NCBI GenBank assembly: GCA_964019695.1 | Contig: OZ026516.1 | Location: 81,733,018 to 81,797,017 of the forward strand | Length of the DNA: 64,000 nt | Direction: 5' to 3' | Origin: Loripinus fragilis | Lineage: Eukaryota > Mollusca > Bivalvia > Lucinida > Lucinidae | Shown here: positions 12,634 through 24,200 of the stretch, one piece after another | Layout of the letters: every line of letters begins with the position of its first letter | How positions within the stretch are numbered: the stretch's first letter is position 1 | Program-made: the position numbers and the translations under genes | The notes under the pieces: model-generated | What the model was told of the DNA's origin: nothing | What the model saw: the letters and a program-made list of their open reading frames with translations, nothing else | Database searches by the model: none

Positions 12634-13548
12634 CCACGAAATTTGTTGACGATGTATGAACAAGACCTACATGTATAAAACTAGGTTTCATTATGTGTAG
12701 GCTTATCAACCTTCTATTCATGCTTTTTTATTTCTAAAGGCTCTTCTATATAAGATGTAACTAGGATTAAATAGGTTAAAACCCTTCAAGACTCGCATTA
12801 TCTGTCATTTACTTACATAATAAATATAAGTACTATCAGCAATGATCTACCGCTTTTTATTGCCATTTCCTGGAAAGCATTACATCGAAGCAGTAAATAG
12901 ATCATCTTTAACGAGTCTCTTAGAATAAATGCTGATTGCTAACCGCTTTTTTGGCTTAGAACATTGCATAAATACCAGATACATTTTCTTTGTGTGTATA
13001 CCTTTTTCTTCTTTTAGCAGTCCTTTAATGTCGCCGCCCAATTTATAAAATTTGATCATTCTGCTATCACGCAAACTAGATACTAAAGCAAAGAGCAAAT
13101 GAACATGACCAGGAAATGTCACAATCACAGACCCGCAACATACCCTCAGCTAAAATCAGCTAAAATCAGTGCATCCTAAACTCATATCCAACCAAAATCC
13201 ATCGTTGATAAGCCGTAGAAGTTAGACGTCGATCTGACATATCAGATTTACGTTGTTCGTGCGTTGTATATAGGTTGTCGACGTAGTTGGCGACGTCGCG
13301 ACCTGAATCCAACAAAGACCAACGTTGAATAAGGCCCCCTCCCCGTCTACGGTGGCTTCGGATGGTGTCCGTTCTAAGGCAGTGGGGCTAGAGTGCACTT
13401 TACCAGTCTCGACTGACCTTGACTAAGTTTTATAGGTGGGCTTGGTCTGTAGTATATGATAGTGGAATTTCCTGGCCATACTCACTAACTGTTATTTTAA
13501 TCATTAAATTAAATTATCTTTCGAGCGATTCTTGCAATGCCATTGATT
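12634..13548. other. Family A fragments and ACGTCG-rich relic
   Basis: 13088-13131 is a minus-strand family A end (AACATGACCAGGAAATGTC). 13340-13492 is a plus-strand family A fragment (TTCTAAGGCAGTGGGGC ... CCTGGCCATACTCACTA). Between them, 13195-13325 has repeated ACGTCG/GACGTC words like the MITEs at 18955 and 51975. The 82-codon minus frame at 12880-13128 has no motif. Confidence 0.5.
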
Positions 13549-13921
13549 CAAGCTGCATAGTCCGTAACTTTTGATAGTCTAATTTTGGAAATAAAATTTC
13601 TATTTTTCAAGAATAAAGTAAAATACTCAAATTCAGGTAAACATTTTACCATTTTCATAAATTTTAACAAATTATATCTATCAAAACAACAGCATTTATG
13701 CTAAAAATCAACTGTCTAGAATTATTGGAGGGGCGTAAATAATTCCTAACAAGAGAAACGTCACCTGTTTTTATTAGATAATTCACTGTTCCATGCAATT
13801 TTCAGCTGTACTGAACATAATTATTGTGAAAGCATAACTTAATTTTATTTTTACAAATGATTTAAAAAGAAAATATTTTTTTCGAAAAATGTTCATAGTT
13901 ACAGATCTAGTCTCTTTAAGT
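13549..13921 (+). mobile_element. Repeat family C, copy 2
   Basis: Direct-orientation partner of 11901-12278, ending in CTAGTCTCTTTAAG. Diverged by substitutions and small indels throughout, so the duplication is old or the two are independent insertions. Confidence 0.7.
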
Positions 13922-13929
13922 ATATTTAT

Positions 13930-14368
13930 CATATGACGTCGCGTCTTGGATTGAAATAACACTATGCAATAAAAACGATAAACCACAAGTGGTTTACAGA
14001 TCCCATAGGCTAACAAAGTTGCGTACATAATGACAAAATAGTCACGTTTTTACCCAAGAAATGGGATTTCGAAGTTGAGTATTCAGTATGTCACATAATA
14101 AATAGCATCTAACATTCGTGCTCCTGTATTATTGAATTTATCAAAAATAGTAAGTGAGTATGTAATAGTAAGTCGTTGCGAAAAGAGATGAAATGCTCGG
14201 CAAGCCTCGCATGTTATCTCTGGGGTAAAAGAGTTAAGATTTTGTCATTATGTACGCAACGTTCTTATGGACGTCATTTCATAAGGTTACCAAAATCTAC
14301 ATAAACCACTAGTTGTTTATCGATTTTAATGCATGGCGTTATTTCACTCCTAGATGCGACGTCATATG
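13930..14368. mobile_element. MITE family D, complete
   Basis: About 439 bp with long inverted ends: left CATATGACGTCGCGTCTTGG...GAAATAACACTATGCA, right TGCATGGCGTTATTTCA...GATGCGACGTCATATG. The similarity reaches to the AAACCACAAGTGGTTTA-like block, roughly 70 bp per arm. Internal hairpin-like block AAATGCTCGGCAAGCCT. A partial copy lies at 6960. No ORF. Confidence 0.8.
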
Positions 14369-14404
14369 ATTAATCAATATATATCAAATTACAATCCCTG
14401 ACGT

Positions 14405-14548
14405 GGTCACACGGAGTGTCTTTCTGTTAAGAATATTGACTGCACGATTTTCCGAGAAGCTGTAGAAAACTTTATTGATGATTGTTTATCAGATATTGAA
14501 GAGGAGAAGCAGACTGTTGATGAATTAACCACAACGGAGGGAAACTGA
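14405..14548 (+). pseudogene. Short coding-like remnant, unidentified
   Basis: A frame ending at a TGA near 14548 reads through about 44 codons with protein-like composition (FREAVENFIDDCLSDIEEE ... VDELTTTEGN) after an upstream stop. It could be the end of an exon or a transposon fragment. I do not recognise it. Confidence 0.25.
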
Positions 14549-14687
14549 ATCACAGATAAACTTAATATGTAACAATTCCAACGCATCCGTCATGTTTTCT
14601 AGCTGTCGGATTAATTTAAAAGATTGGTAGCATGCGTTGCATTAACTATTTACATGCTGACAACGATTTGTTAATTGTCATCAGACC
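14549..14687. other. Unassigned DNA
   Basis: Nothing supported. Confidence 0.4.
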
Positions 14688-14962
14688 ATTCTAAGGAGGC
14701 GGTTCTGTTGTTGTTGATCTATTGTTTAATGTACTTCCCATTGTTTGTGGGAGTTCTGTTTTTGTCTTTGTTTTGTTATGCATTACTTTGTGTCCATTCT
14801 AGCATTGCAATTATCTTGAAGAGGAAGAGAAAGCTGGTTGCATTCTATTATTGTCTTACATATATATAGTTACTATAAATGTTCTGTGGCTCTTCCTCAT
14901 GGTGCCATGGGTTTGTCTGCAGTATGTGATTGTTGTATTTCCTGATAATACTCACTTACTTT
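14688..14962 (+). repeat. Dispersed repeat family A, well-preserved distal part
   Basis: Reference-quality copy: TTCTAAGGAGGCGGTTCTG, GTTGATCTATTGTTTAATG, GGGAGTTCTGTTTTTGTC, TTGTTTTGTTATGCATTAC, GTGTCCATTCTAGCATTGC, GAAGAGGAAGAGAAAGCTGG, TGGCTCTTCCTCATGGTGCC, then TTTCCTGATAATACTCACTT. Non-coding; no terminal inverted repeats. Confidence 0.75.
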
Positions 14963-15551
14963 TTATATCTTAGATTATGTTTGACCTGACATGTTTTTTC
15001 ATTTACTTTTAATGTTATATAATATTGAATATATTGAATCAAGAACTTAGTTTGATCAAGAACTTCAAATGCATTTATCAAACCTTTCAGATAAGACCTA
15101 CTATGATAAAGAACTCAATTTGTTCATATAGGTATGGTAAATACTGTACAAATATATTTTCAATGAACCATACAGATAATGACAGGTGTTGAACAGCACG
15201 AGGAAACAAAGAATAAAGGTAATAAAATAAACCAGATCATGTATGAAATTAGTTATCTCAAATAAATGTTATCAAACATATTATCTCCCTTAGATACTTT
15301 CTTCCCGCTGTCAGAAACACTTATAGCCATGCCGATAAAGAAACTATCTCAATTTTAGTTACTTTATATCATAGCAATATGATGGCTTGATAAAATAAAG
15401 AACATTATAGTTAATTCTAAATTTTTGGTCGCTGTACTATAATCAGTTAAATGCCAATGTGTGGCTATGATCAAACTCACATGTGCTTTAAAACAAAATG
15501 TTACAAGATGTGGAAGTCATGGGCGATTAATCACTTTATGTTGAGAACTTG
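14963..15551. other. Unassigned DNA
   Basis: Nothing supported. Confidence 0.4.
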
Positions 15552-15812
15552 TTCTGTCCGTTTCAAGGCGGTGATTCTTTTGTGGATCATTTTTGTTATT
15601 TATGCTTCACGATTGTCTTTTTTACACTGTCTTGTCTGTGCCTTGCAGCCTTGTGATCGCATGCTGGGAAAGGGCTGACCCCTTGGCTCTCTTGTGTGTG
15701 ATATTGCCTTGTGTTTTTGTCACTTTCACATTGGTGTCTCGGGTCAGGTGTGGTACTTAATTGTATATATTCCTGAAACTTGCCTCCTTCTTTACTTTTT
15801 GTAAAATTTGAA
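15552..15812 (+). repeat. Dispersed repeat family B copy
   Basis: Contains CGTTTCAAGGCGGTGATTC, CTTTTGTGGATCATTTTTG, GCATGCTGGGAAAGGGCTGA, CTTGGCTCTCTTGTGTG, GGGTCAGGTGTGGTACTTAA and TATTCCTGA, the family B landmarks in order. The 75-codon frame at 15451-15678 ending ...MLGKG is a by-product; the same ending recurs at 16810 and 45835 because the same repeat is read. Confidence 0.75.
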
Positions 15813-16264
15813 TAAAATTATTTAAGACAGTAAGCAACTATTTCAAATAATCCAAACCTTAAAGTGCAATGTATAATTGACCATTCCAAACCAAGCTGTA
15901 AATAGATGACAACACAATGATGAAAGCCAAGTATATACTTAAGGAATCTTCTAACGCATGCAGTATACAATTTACTACAAAATCCTAATTATGTTTAACA
16001 ACTTCATTTTTCTGTTGTTAAACAAAAATTCAATATAATTCACATCATTTGTGAAAATTTCAAAACAATACTTTGGGTATTATGCAAAATACAGCTTATT
16101 TAATTTGAAAGGGTCGAAATCGAAAGTCACAACAAATTGAATTTAAGCTCAAGTCTGTGTTTCAATGAGGTTATTTTAATTTCATTTGTTATGCTGAACA
16201 ATACAAACAAAAAGTCATTTGGAATAAGAAATGCATGAAATTCACGATGGGCCCGACATCAGAC
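15813..16264. other. Unassigned DNA
   Basis: Nothing supported. Confidence 0.4.
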
Positions 16265-17092
16265 TCGATGACGACTATGCCATATCATTTCCATCGGTGG
16301 GTCAGTGCCTGATGTTCAGCGTCTTTAGCTGGGCCCACTGTGGCTCAATTTGGGTTTTTCATTAGCCCTTGACTGTCAGTGAGTTGAGAACCATTTTCTT
16401 TGTTTCCTGGCAGTATGTCTATATATTTGATTATTTCCCAGTGGTGATATATTGGATATGTAAGGAAGCCTCCACGCGAGCTTAACATCTTTTTTTTTTG
16501 TTTGGCAACAGCAGAATCTAGGGCGAATATTTGGCAGTATAATTAACTTAAACCCCAGTGTCTTCGGCTTAGCATTCTAAGGCGGTGGTTCTGAACTGTT
16601 GTTGAAACATTGTTTATTGTTGCCTCCGTTGTTTTGTGGGGGGTTATGGTTGGTCCTTGTTTTGTTGTGCACTACTTAGTTTCTAGTTTTGAGCGTTCCA
16701 AGGTGGTCCTTCTTTCGTGGATCTTTTATGTTTTTCTGTCATGTGTTTGCTATGCCTTTGTGCACGTCTGTTTAAATGTGTCTTGTGGCCACCTGCTGGG
16801 AAAGGGCTGACCTCTTGGCTCTCCTTTGTGGTGTCTAACTGTGAGTTTGTCACTTTCCCATTGGTATTCTGGGTCAGGTGTGGTACTTGATTGTATCGAT
16901 TCCTGATCTTTGCACCACTACTTACTTTGCAATCATCTCACTGGGAAAGAAAGATAGCTGGTTGCTTTACCTTAATTGCCCTTTAATGTCATTTGACAGT
17001 TAGTGTTCTGTGTCTCTTCCTCGCGGTGCTGTGGGTTGGTCTACAGTGTGTGATTTTGGCGTTTCCTAGTCATACTCACTTTTGTCATGTGA
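16265..17092 (+). repeat. Dispersed repeat family A, longest copy, split by family B
   Basis: Shows the proximal part (GGCCCACTGTGGCTCAA near 16334, GGAAGCCTCCACGCGAGCTT near 16464, CAGAATCTAGGGCGAAT near 16511) and the head CTAAGGCGGTGGTTCTG at 16576. A family B copy interrupts it. The distal part then resumes at TTGCAATCATCTCACTGGG and ends TTCCTAGTCATACTCACTT. This shows that A is a unit of about 0.6 kb without the nested B. Confidence 0.72.
16689..16927 (+). repeat. Family B copy nested in family A
   Basis: Runs from GAGCGTTCCAAGGTGG to GATCTTTGCACCACTACTT. In uninterrupted A copies the flanks TTCTAG... and ...GCAATCAT are adjacent (compare 14797-14812), so B was inserted into A and is mobile or was mobile. 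Confidence 0.7.
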
Positions 17093-17197
17093 TTTGCTTA
17101 GTTCAATTTTAAAAATATCCACTATAAGCACCATCCACACGACTCTACTGTAAGCTAGCAGGATAAATGTTTTACCATGGCAATCCTGCTACACTGA

Positions 17198-17270
17198 TCC
17201 TGACAATCGCATCGCATATGTGCTCGGTTGGGTCTCCCAACCGAGCACATATGCGATGCGATTGTCAGGA
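17198..17270. repeat. Perfect 35-bp inverted repeat, 3-nt loop
   Basis: Left arm 17198-17232 begins TCCTGACAATCGCATCGC and ends CTCGGTTGGG; loop TCT; right arm 17236-17270 is its exact reverse complement. No flanking TIR or duplication was found. Could be a foldback element core, a hairpin RNA source, or an assembly or replication artefact. Confidence 0.92.
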
Positions 17271-18854
17271 ATCATATGCGTATTGTCTGTATAATTTTAT
17301 AGATAAAGATAGAAATTGGAAGATTATTTTTTCATTTTATAAATAATAGATTGCAAACTGACCTACGTTTGAAAATAATTCAGAGTCATATCTCATAAAA
17401 ATGGAACACATTGACTAATTGCTATTCTGTTTTCCATATTGATTAAATTTGCGACTTTCGTTTTTTTTAAGTTTTTTGAAGTTTTCAACTCAAACTTCCA
17501 TATTTTAAAAGTTCTGATTCAGATGTCTTTGAAAATAATCGTACCGGAAAACATTGTTCTGATGTATTCCAAAATATTTTTAAATTCAAAATTCAAGATT
17601 TTAAGAAAATGCCAAAACAAAAGTGTATGCGTTAGAAGATTCCTTAGGTGTAGAACAGAGCTATAACATACAGTCATACACATATACTTATAGAATCAAT
17701 TAGGTGAATTGATCATCTCTCTCTCTCCCTCTCTCTCTCTCTCTCTAACAAGATGATCTAAAGATAGAAATGAAATGAAACCCCATTTCTGAAGTAACAA
17801 CAGAAGAACCGCCATATTTTAGCAGTATTTTTTGTATAAATAATTTTGCAAATTCCTGAACATCACTCATATTTTAAAAACATTTTTTAAAATACTGTTA
17901 TCGGTTTAAAACTGCATTATAAAGATTCGTAAATGACACGCCAGCTTTTGAAACCATGTTTGCTATATCTATGCATATAGTGTGTAAATGATAATCTAAA
18001 TAAACCAGAAATCACAAAAAGTAATCCTACCAAAACAGTCTGCATACCCTGTCATTCATGACAACGTCAATACAAAAAGTTTGGTAAGCTATAAAACCGT
18101 TTACTGGAAAACTACAATCATCTTCAACCGTTAGAGTGATTCCCAATTATGTGCCTGGAAAATGACCAAAACGTTTTATTGTAGTAGACGAAACATTCCA
18201 GAGAAAATGAAACATATTTTATAGTTATTGTAAATAGGTTTTTATGGGTGTCACACACGAAATAGTCATCTTTAGTGGAATCCTAGATGAAAGGCAAATA
18301 TAGATATACGGACAGATAATATGACCAGATAATATGACCAGATATTCAATAACCCGTCTGGGATAGATATGGTAATTATTGTAATTGGTAGACCGGTCTC
18401 TGTATGACAGAATTTATATGATAGTTGTACTTTACGACCGTATATTGAAAGTGGTCAGTTCTTATTGGCAATGTTTACTGAGACCATTAACCCAAATAGC
18501 AGAAAGTATTAACATGGGCACAGTAAAACAAAAGTTTACACCAAATTTGGCGACAACTGAACTGCAAGTTTTATTCGAAACCATTGATAAAAATATAACT
18601 TGAATATGACAGTTAAAATAAATGTTTTAACATTTATCACTGGAAAATGTTGGCCCAAAGTTGGCGTAGTAGAAAGGTAAGTGTTTACCAAAGTACCCAT
18701 TCAGGGATTTCCGGTCTACAACGGGTAAATAATAAACTTGCTGTTCTGAATTGAGAAACTCGAAACATCCAGTAAATTAACTTGACTAATTTATCCTACT
18801 AATCAATAAATAATTTGCTGAAGAAGCAGTCAAAAAGTCGCTAATCTGACTGTT
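17271..18854. other. Unassigned DNA with a CT tract
   Basis: Contains a (CT)n tract at 17716-17746 and a 13-bp direct duplication (AGATAATATGACC twice) near 18315-18340. No other supported feature. Confidence 0.45.
17716..17746. repeat. Imperfect (CT)n microsatellite
   Basis: CT dinucleotides with one CC interruption, enclosed by the inverted octamers GATCATCT and AGATGATC. Confidence 0.9.
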
Positions 18855-19312
18855 CCTCTAGAGGCAGCTTGATCTTTGACTGTTGTGTTTGCATATGTTT
18901 TCCTGTCTGTGCAATTTAGTCATGACAATGAAAGAACTAAATAGGTCATGTGTGCATGCGTTTTACGTCGTAACAACGTCGTATCTACATCGATGCGACG
19001 TCAACATCGTATCGACGTCGATAGGACGTTGTTTTAATGTTTGTGCCTACTGCGATACATACAATGTACTTCTGTTGTTGTTGATTCGTTGTTTATTGTT
19101 GCTCCCTTTTTTTAGGTTCTGTATTTGATCCTTGTTTTGTTATGCATTACTAAGTGTCATTGCATTCATCTTTATGGGTAAGAGAGAAGAGGGTGCTTTA
19201 CTTTCATTGTCTTCCTGATGTCTTGTGACTGTTAGTGTTATGTGGCTCTTCCTCACGGTACCATGGGTTGGTATGCAGTGTGTGAGTGTGGTATTTGCTG
19301 ATCATACTCACT
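18855..19312 (+). repeat. Family A copy with degenerate ACGTCG MITE
   Basis: 19068-19312 is the distal part of family A (TTCTGTTGTTGTTGATTCG ... CTGATCATACTCACTTTTT). 18958-19035 is rich in ACGTCG/CGACGT words (CAACGTCGTATC, GCGACGTCAAC, GACGTCGATAGGACG) like the intact 108-bp MITE at 51975-52082, which is also inserted in family A. Confidence 0.6.
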
Positions 19313-19375
19313 TTTTCCTACTTTTTGTTCGCACACATCCCTTTCGCTCTCACTGAAAATAAGAAACTGGTAAAT

Positions 19376-19586
19376 GGGCCTCGACGCGAGAAAAACCTGT
19401 CTTCGGGGTTTTGCGAACAACAAAGGCGCAGACCAGCCTGCGCATACGCGCAGTCTGACCAGCACCTTTGTTATTCGCTATTTGGAAAGTATCATATCTA
19501 GACTTGCTTCGAGCGAAATTTAAACTTTCTAGCTAGTTTTTGTAGCTGAGGAGACCCCGAAGACAGGTTTTCTCGCGTCGAGGCCC
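19376..19586. mobile_element. 211-bp MITE family K, complete
   Basis: Inverted ends GGGCCTCGACGCGAGAAAA and TTTTCTCGCGTCGAGGCCC, continuing through CCTGTCTTCGGGG / CCCCGAAGACAGG. Flanked by AAAT on both sides (19372-19375, 19587-19590). The core contains the hairpin CAGCCTGCGCATACGCGCAG. The paralogous empty site at about 20036 has a single AAAT, confirming boundaries and target duplication. An older copy is split by the LINE at 46512. Confidence 0.92.
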
Positions 19587-19711
19587 AAATAAAATGCATG
19601 TTCACATACCATTGAAACCTCAGTAAACATCTAGACATGATCTATCTAAAAGCATGACTGCATAATGTTTCCGTTGTTTTAATGTAAGTGTATAGTGGGG
19701 TATATACTTCC

Positions 19712-19977
19712 CATTGGCGTAGCTCTCATAACGCAGTTACGCACGTGCGTAATAAAAATAGTAACATTCAAGGGAGGTCACTTATGTGGTAAAGTTGAAT
19801 TTCCATACCATAAGGAACTGCTCTTAAAAGAAAGATTTCGCTTCCTCTGGGAGCAAATTCTATCCTCTAAGAGAAGTTCCCACTTTAAAAAGGGGCGCAA
19901 TTGAAGAGCATCACTGCTTGATCCAGTAGTCTACCTTTGATGTGCGTAACTTTTTCAGCGTTGTGGCTACGCCATTG
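19712..19977. mobile_element. 266-bp MITE family L
   Basis: Inverted ends CATTGGCGTAGCTCTCATAA...GTTACGCAC and GTGCGTAAC...GCGTTGTGGCTACGCCATTG. The 69-codon plus frame inside is not a gene. No clear target duplication. Confidence 0.75.
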
Positions 19978-20135
19978 CTTCCAACGATTAGTTTGCGCAC
20001 ATCCCTTTTCACTCTCACTGAAAACAAGAAGCTGGAAAATAAAATGCATGTTCACATACCATTGAAACCTCAGTTAACATCTAGACATGATCTGTCTAAA
20101 AGCATGACTGCATAATGTTTCCGTTGATTTAACTT

Positions 20136-21064
20136 CCAAATACCAGTACGACGCCCAATGGTGAAATTTTATGTGAAAATGGAGGCTTCGAATTTGATGA
20201 ATCACATTAGAAGCATTTAATGATCCCAGTTTGTACTCCATACATACTCTATAGTGTTCCTATAATTTGTATTCTGACTAGTGGGACGACATTCGGACTG
20301 TCTTCTTATTTCATCATGTTGATAGAGGTCAGTAAACTCTGAAAAGGAAGTCATTTTTCCCCAAACCTTTGTGCTAGCGCTTGTACTGGGGTAGTTAAAG
20401 CATAATTAAATTATTTACTTAATTTCTAGATGTCTAGCACTAATTGATATATATTACATAACCTGTCTGCCAAAATGCCTCTCCTTTGGGATAAAACAGA
20501 ACATACGTATATATTGCGATACTTAATCATGGGTTATGAGCAGAATTTAATCATCTTTTTAAGTGAAAGAAAAGAGCATGCCATTTAGCAGGAATGACAT
20601 ACCAACTGTAATGTGATTAACATACACGTTGCCTTGAATTAGTAATGATACATACTTGCACCGCTGCTATGCTAAATCTGATATGCATCTGCACATTCTA
20701 CTCAGCACCTCAATTCAATTCATCCAATGTCCAGAAGGTATGAATACGTAAAAGCTGAACATATTCAAAATCCTTAAAACTTGCAGCACGCCTGCAAGAA
20801 TAATGAATAATCCTGAAAACTTCCACCCATGGATATGACAGCTGTGACAAAATCGAGCTTTGACAGTTTTACCATACATCGACCATCAATGTAAATGACG
20901 GTAGCCCCTTAAAACTATTTGTGATATCATACATTATGATAAAGATTTCACAATGCATAATACTAATGACAAGTGGAATTTTATTCACTTACTAGATTTA
21001 CATCTTTGTGTAGGCGCTATGAAAGTTCCCCCTCATTATGAAAATCTCATGTATTGCCAACAAA
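20136..21064. other. Unassigned DNA
   Basis: No supported feature. Confidence 0.45.
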
Positions 21065-21233
21065 TACATAAAACCTGTGTAAAACGGCCACTCTCAAAAA
21101 GTTCAAAAAAATTATCGTTAAATGTATGTCAAAAGTATTGCAGAATGTTCAAAGGGGAGCATTCTGCAACACGTTTGACCTTCATTAACCTGCCATTTGT
21201 CATTAATATCTTTATTTTGACTATTTTACATAT
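21065..21233. mobile_element. MITE family G, left part, split
   Basis: Matches 12425-12633: TACATAAAACCTGTGTAAA, CGGCCACTCTCAAAAAG, GTCAAAAGTATTGCAGAAT, GGAGCATTCTGCAA. It stops at ...ATTTTACATAT, where the 4.55-kb element begins. The last bases of the MITE reappear at 25789-25804 (TATAGGTTTTACTGTA). Confidence 0.85.
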
Positions 21234-24200
21234 TAGTAGAGGAGCCAGTGTTCAAAAATGTCAAAAATAAGCATTTAGGTATGCCCCCTTTTTAGCAGAA
21301 TTTTCACTTGTTTCATCCTTAAGTACATAGTATAGGCAGTATGAAACCAGATATTGCGCTTAATTTAAGTCTTGCAAATATACCTGTAACAGTGTGTTTA
21401 ATACGTTACCCCTCATTTTCTTAAAAACAAAAATATGTAATTAAGTCTATTTAGGTAGAAGTTGAAATGTTTAAATGAACAAAACATTTATGCAATCTGT
21501 AAGAACATGCTATTCTCTACACATATTGATGTTTCTAAAAGTTGTTTGGTTCCATTATAATGTCATTTACGTTACATTTTCAACTATACCCTTAAAATTA
21601 TTGATATTATGTTAAAAAGTGTCATTTGACAAAATAATCAATATGTGTTTAACTTCAAGATAACATGTATTAAAAAGAGCGTTAACTGGCCATTTCAAAA
21701 CTGCAAACAGATATGTTCTAACATAAATACTTTGTCAGTTATAAGCTGTTTAATTAGATGACCATAGATAAAACTTTATATAAGTTTAGAACCTCTTAAG
21801 TTTGAAAATAAGCATGAAATTTTTCTGTTAGCTTTTAAACACCTTATGATAATTGTTTTGATATCACCGACTTAAGAGTAATACTAAACAACATTTCTGA
21901 GGTAAAGTATCATTTTGTTGTTTGATTTTCTATATGTAACATATAAAACAAAGATGAAGACAAACAAATATTGCTTAATAGCTTAAATTAAACATCAATG
22001 GAAAATTCATTTCATTAAAAAAGGGGGAGGGGCTGTGTTTGATAGGAATAAAAAAAAGATTTGTTCCAAAAGAAGAAGTTATCAGTACTAATTAGTAGAC
22101 TGTGTATATGAGTTGTAACTTTTTCTTTTAAGTTATGGTATACTTCTTGACTTAAAAACAAAACATATTGTTTGCTAATTATCTATGTTATGTTATGCAA
22201 TTTATAAACTTATAAAATGATAAGTCTGATGCACCATCTCAACTAGGATGCATTCCCTTAAGCTTTTTCAGTCAAATTTGCTAAAGTACCATATATAACT
22301 ATAAATAAACGAATTCTATATCATGATTACATATTTGTCTCAACCGTTTTCCTTTTTCAACTGAGCCTGAAAACCTAAAACAAACTTATATATTTGCACA
22401 TGTTTTTTCTTTTGATTAAACAAAACAGTCTAATAAGCTATTCAGAAGCAGCCAAAGCTTTGTGTCACACCTGTTCACACTCATCACAATATGTAAAATA
22501 GTAAATAACATATTGGTTCTATCAAATCAGATTCATTTATGATAAAATATCTAAGAATTTCTGAAATGATGTGTGGATGTTGGAAACTTTGTTGCTGTTC
22601 CTATTGGTTGTGGGAGTTTTGTATCGGGTTTGTTTCTAGTTCAGCAATCATCTTGACAAAAAAGAGAGCTGGTTGTTTCAATTTAGTTATATTGTAGACA
22701 TCTGTGTTCCGTGTCTCTTCCTAAAGGTGCAGTGGGTCAGTCAGGAGTCTGTGATTGTGACAGTTCCTAGTCAAGTTCACTTATAGAATGCAGACGTTTG
22801 CTGGCAATCTAGACAGCATCACTCCTTTATGAATATATAAAATAAAATATTGTTTACGTTACATTAGATTAAAGGAAACATAATATTTGTTATCATTTAT
22901 TCTTTAAGAGAGTGGCTCTGTTATGCAAATTGTTTAAGCCACATCTATTTATGCATATATCAGAACTCAGAAGTTGACTTTTAAATTTATTCTAGTTATG
23001 AACATTAATTTTAGCTCATTTTTAACATGGCTTTCATTGTTTGATTAATGAAACTGATAGTTCTTTTAACTTAACACTACTAATCATTTGTCAAAGCAAT
23101 GCAATCGTTAAAACTGAATAGGTTATTCAAAATGAATTATTGCCGTTAAAATTGGGGAAATCATCCCTAAGGATGGGTTTAACATTGCAAGGCAGTGATC
23201 ATATCCAAGAGGTCTAGATTTCTTCAGTTGTAATTTAGGATACCAAATTTACTTTATAAAATTTCAACAGATAGAAAATGTTTAAGGCAAATTTAACTAC
23301 GACGCATTAAAATTACCGTTTAAAAGATTATTAACGTTAATCAGAATGTTGATAGGAATAGCAATAGCAATATCTTAGAGTAAAAATAGCAGTCATAAGA
23401 TCCAACTTAGCTTTAGCAATTAGTGCTAATATAGCTGATGTTAAGTTCTATCGTAATACCATAGCAGTCATTGGACCCCATTTTAAACAAACTGTTGCAG
23501 GAATCCTGTCAGTTGATTCCTTGTATGTGCGTTAAATAATAGATGAGTTATAAACACATCAGGGTATAGAGACAAAAAGGCATACATTAAATTATCTTCT
23601 GTGCTAATAAAATAGTAATTATATGGACAATAGAGAAAGCACAATAGTTATATCATTACTTACACAAATGATAGATTTACATGTTATGCTAAGAAAATAT
23701 TGTCTATGGGTTCTTTTTTGATCAACCGTCTGCATGAAAAAAATGTATTTCTTTCGATTTGGAAAAGTATTATGATACATCTCAGATAGTGATAGCATTG
23801 TCTCTATTACCAATTGCACTATATGTAAGTATGATACAGCATAGCATTTGTTGAGTATAGTATCTGAAAGTAATCTTTGAAAGTAGCATAAGTATGGATT
23901 TTGTTTCTATTACACGAACTATCAATATACCATAAATATAGCATCATTTAACAAGTTGGTACATGTTTTATGGGTATTAATAAGTTAGTTTTAAGGACTG
24001 AATGACGGTTATTATGATAAATTATTGTGAGTGTCCCAATAAATAATGTCCTGCTGAACAAAACAAACATTAAAGCAGATTCTATGACGTATACTAAAAA
24101 GCTATATAGCTAAAAAGCAAACGTCTGCAAACATTCTGGTAATATGATCAATCAAGTCCTATTCTGGAAAGTTGTTAGCTCAAGGTCCTGATTATCGAAA

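Larger units (their letters stand above)
19320..20135 (+). repeat. Local tandem duplication (unit 1 about 19326-19682, unit 2 about 19990-20135)
   Basis: The two units share GCACACATCCCTTT / GCGCACATCCCTTT, CTCTCACTGAAAA, AAATAAAATGCATGTTCACA, ACCATTGAAACCTCAG, CATCTAGACATGATCT and GCATGACTGCATAATGTTTC. Unit 1 carries the MITE at 19376-19586; unit 2 lacks it and shows the uninterrupted site. The spacer holds a second MITE. Confidence 0.88.

Noticed and set aside
14405..14548. Terminal exon of a host gene
   Set aside because: The frame looks protein-like but there is no polypyrimidine/AG acceptor, no polyadenylation signal in place and no recognisable family; kept only as a low-confidence remnant.
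14675..14869. Hydrophobic small protein, with a similar frame at 63009-63200
   Set aside because: Both frames translate copies of the non-coding family A repeat.
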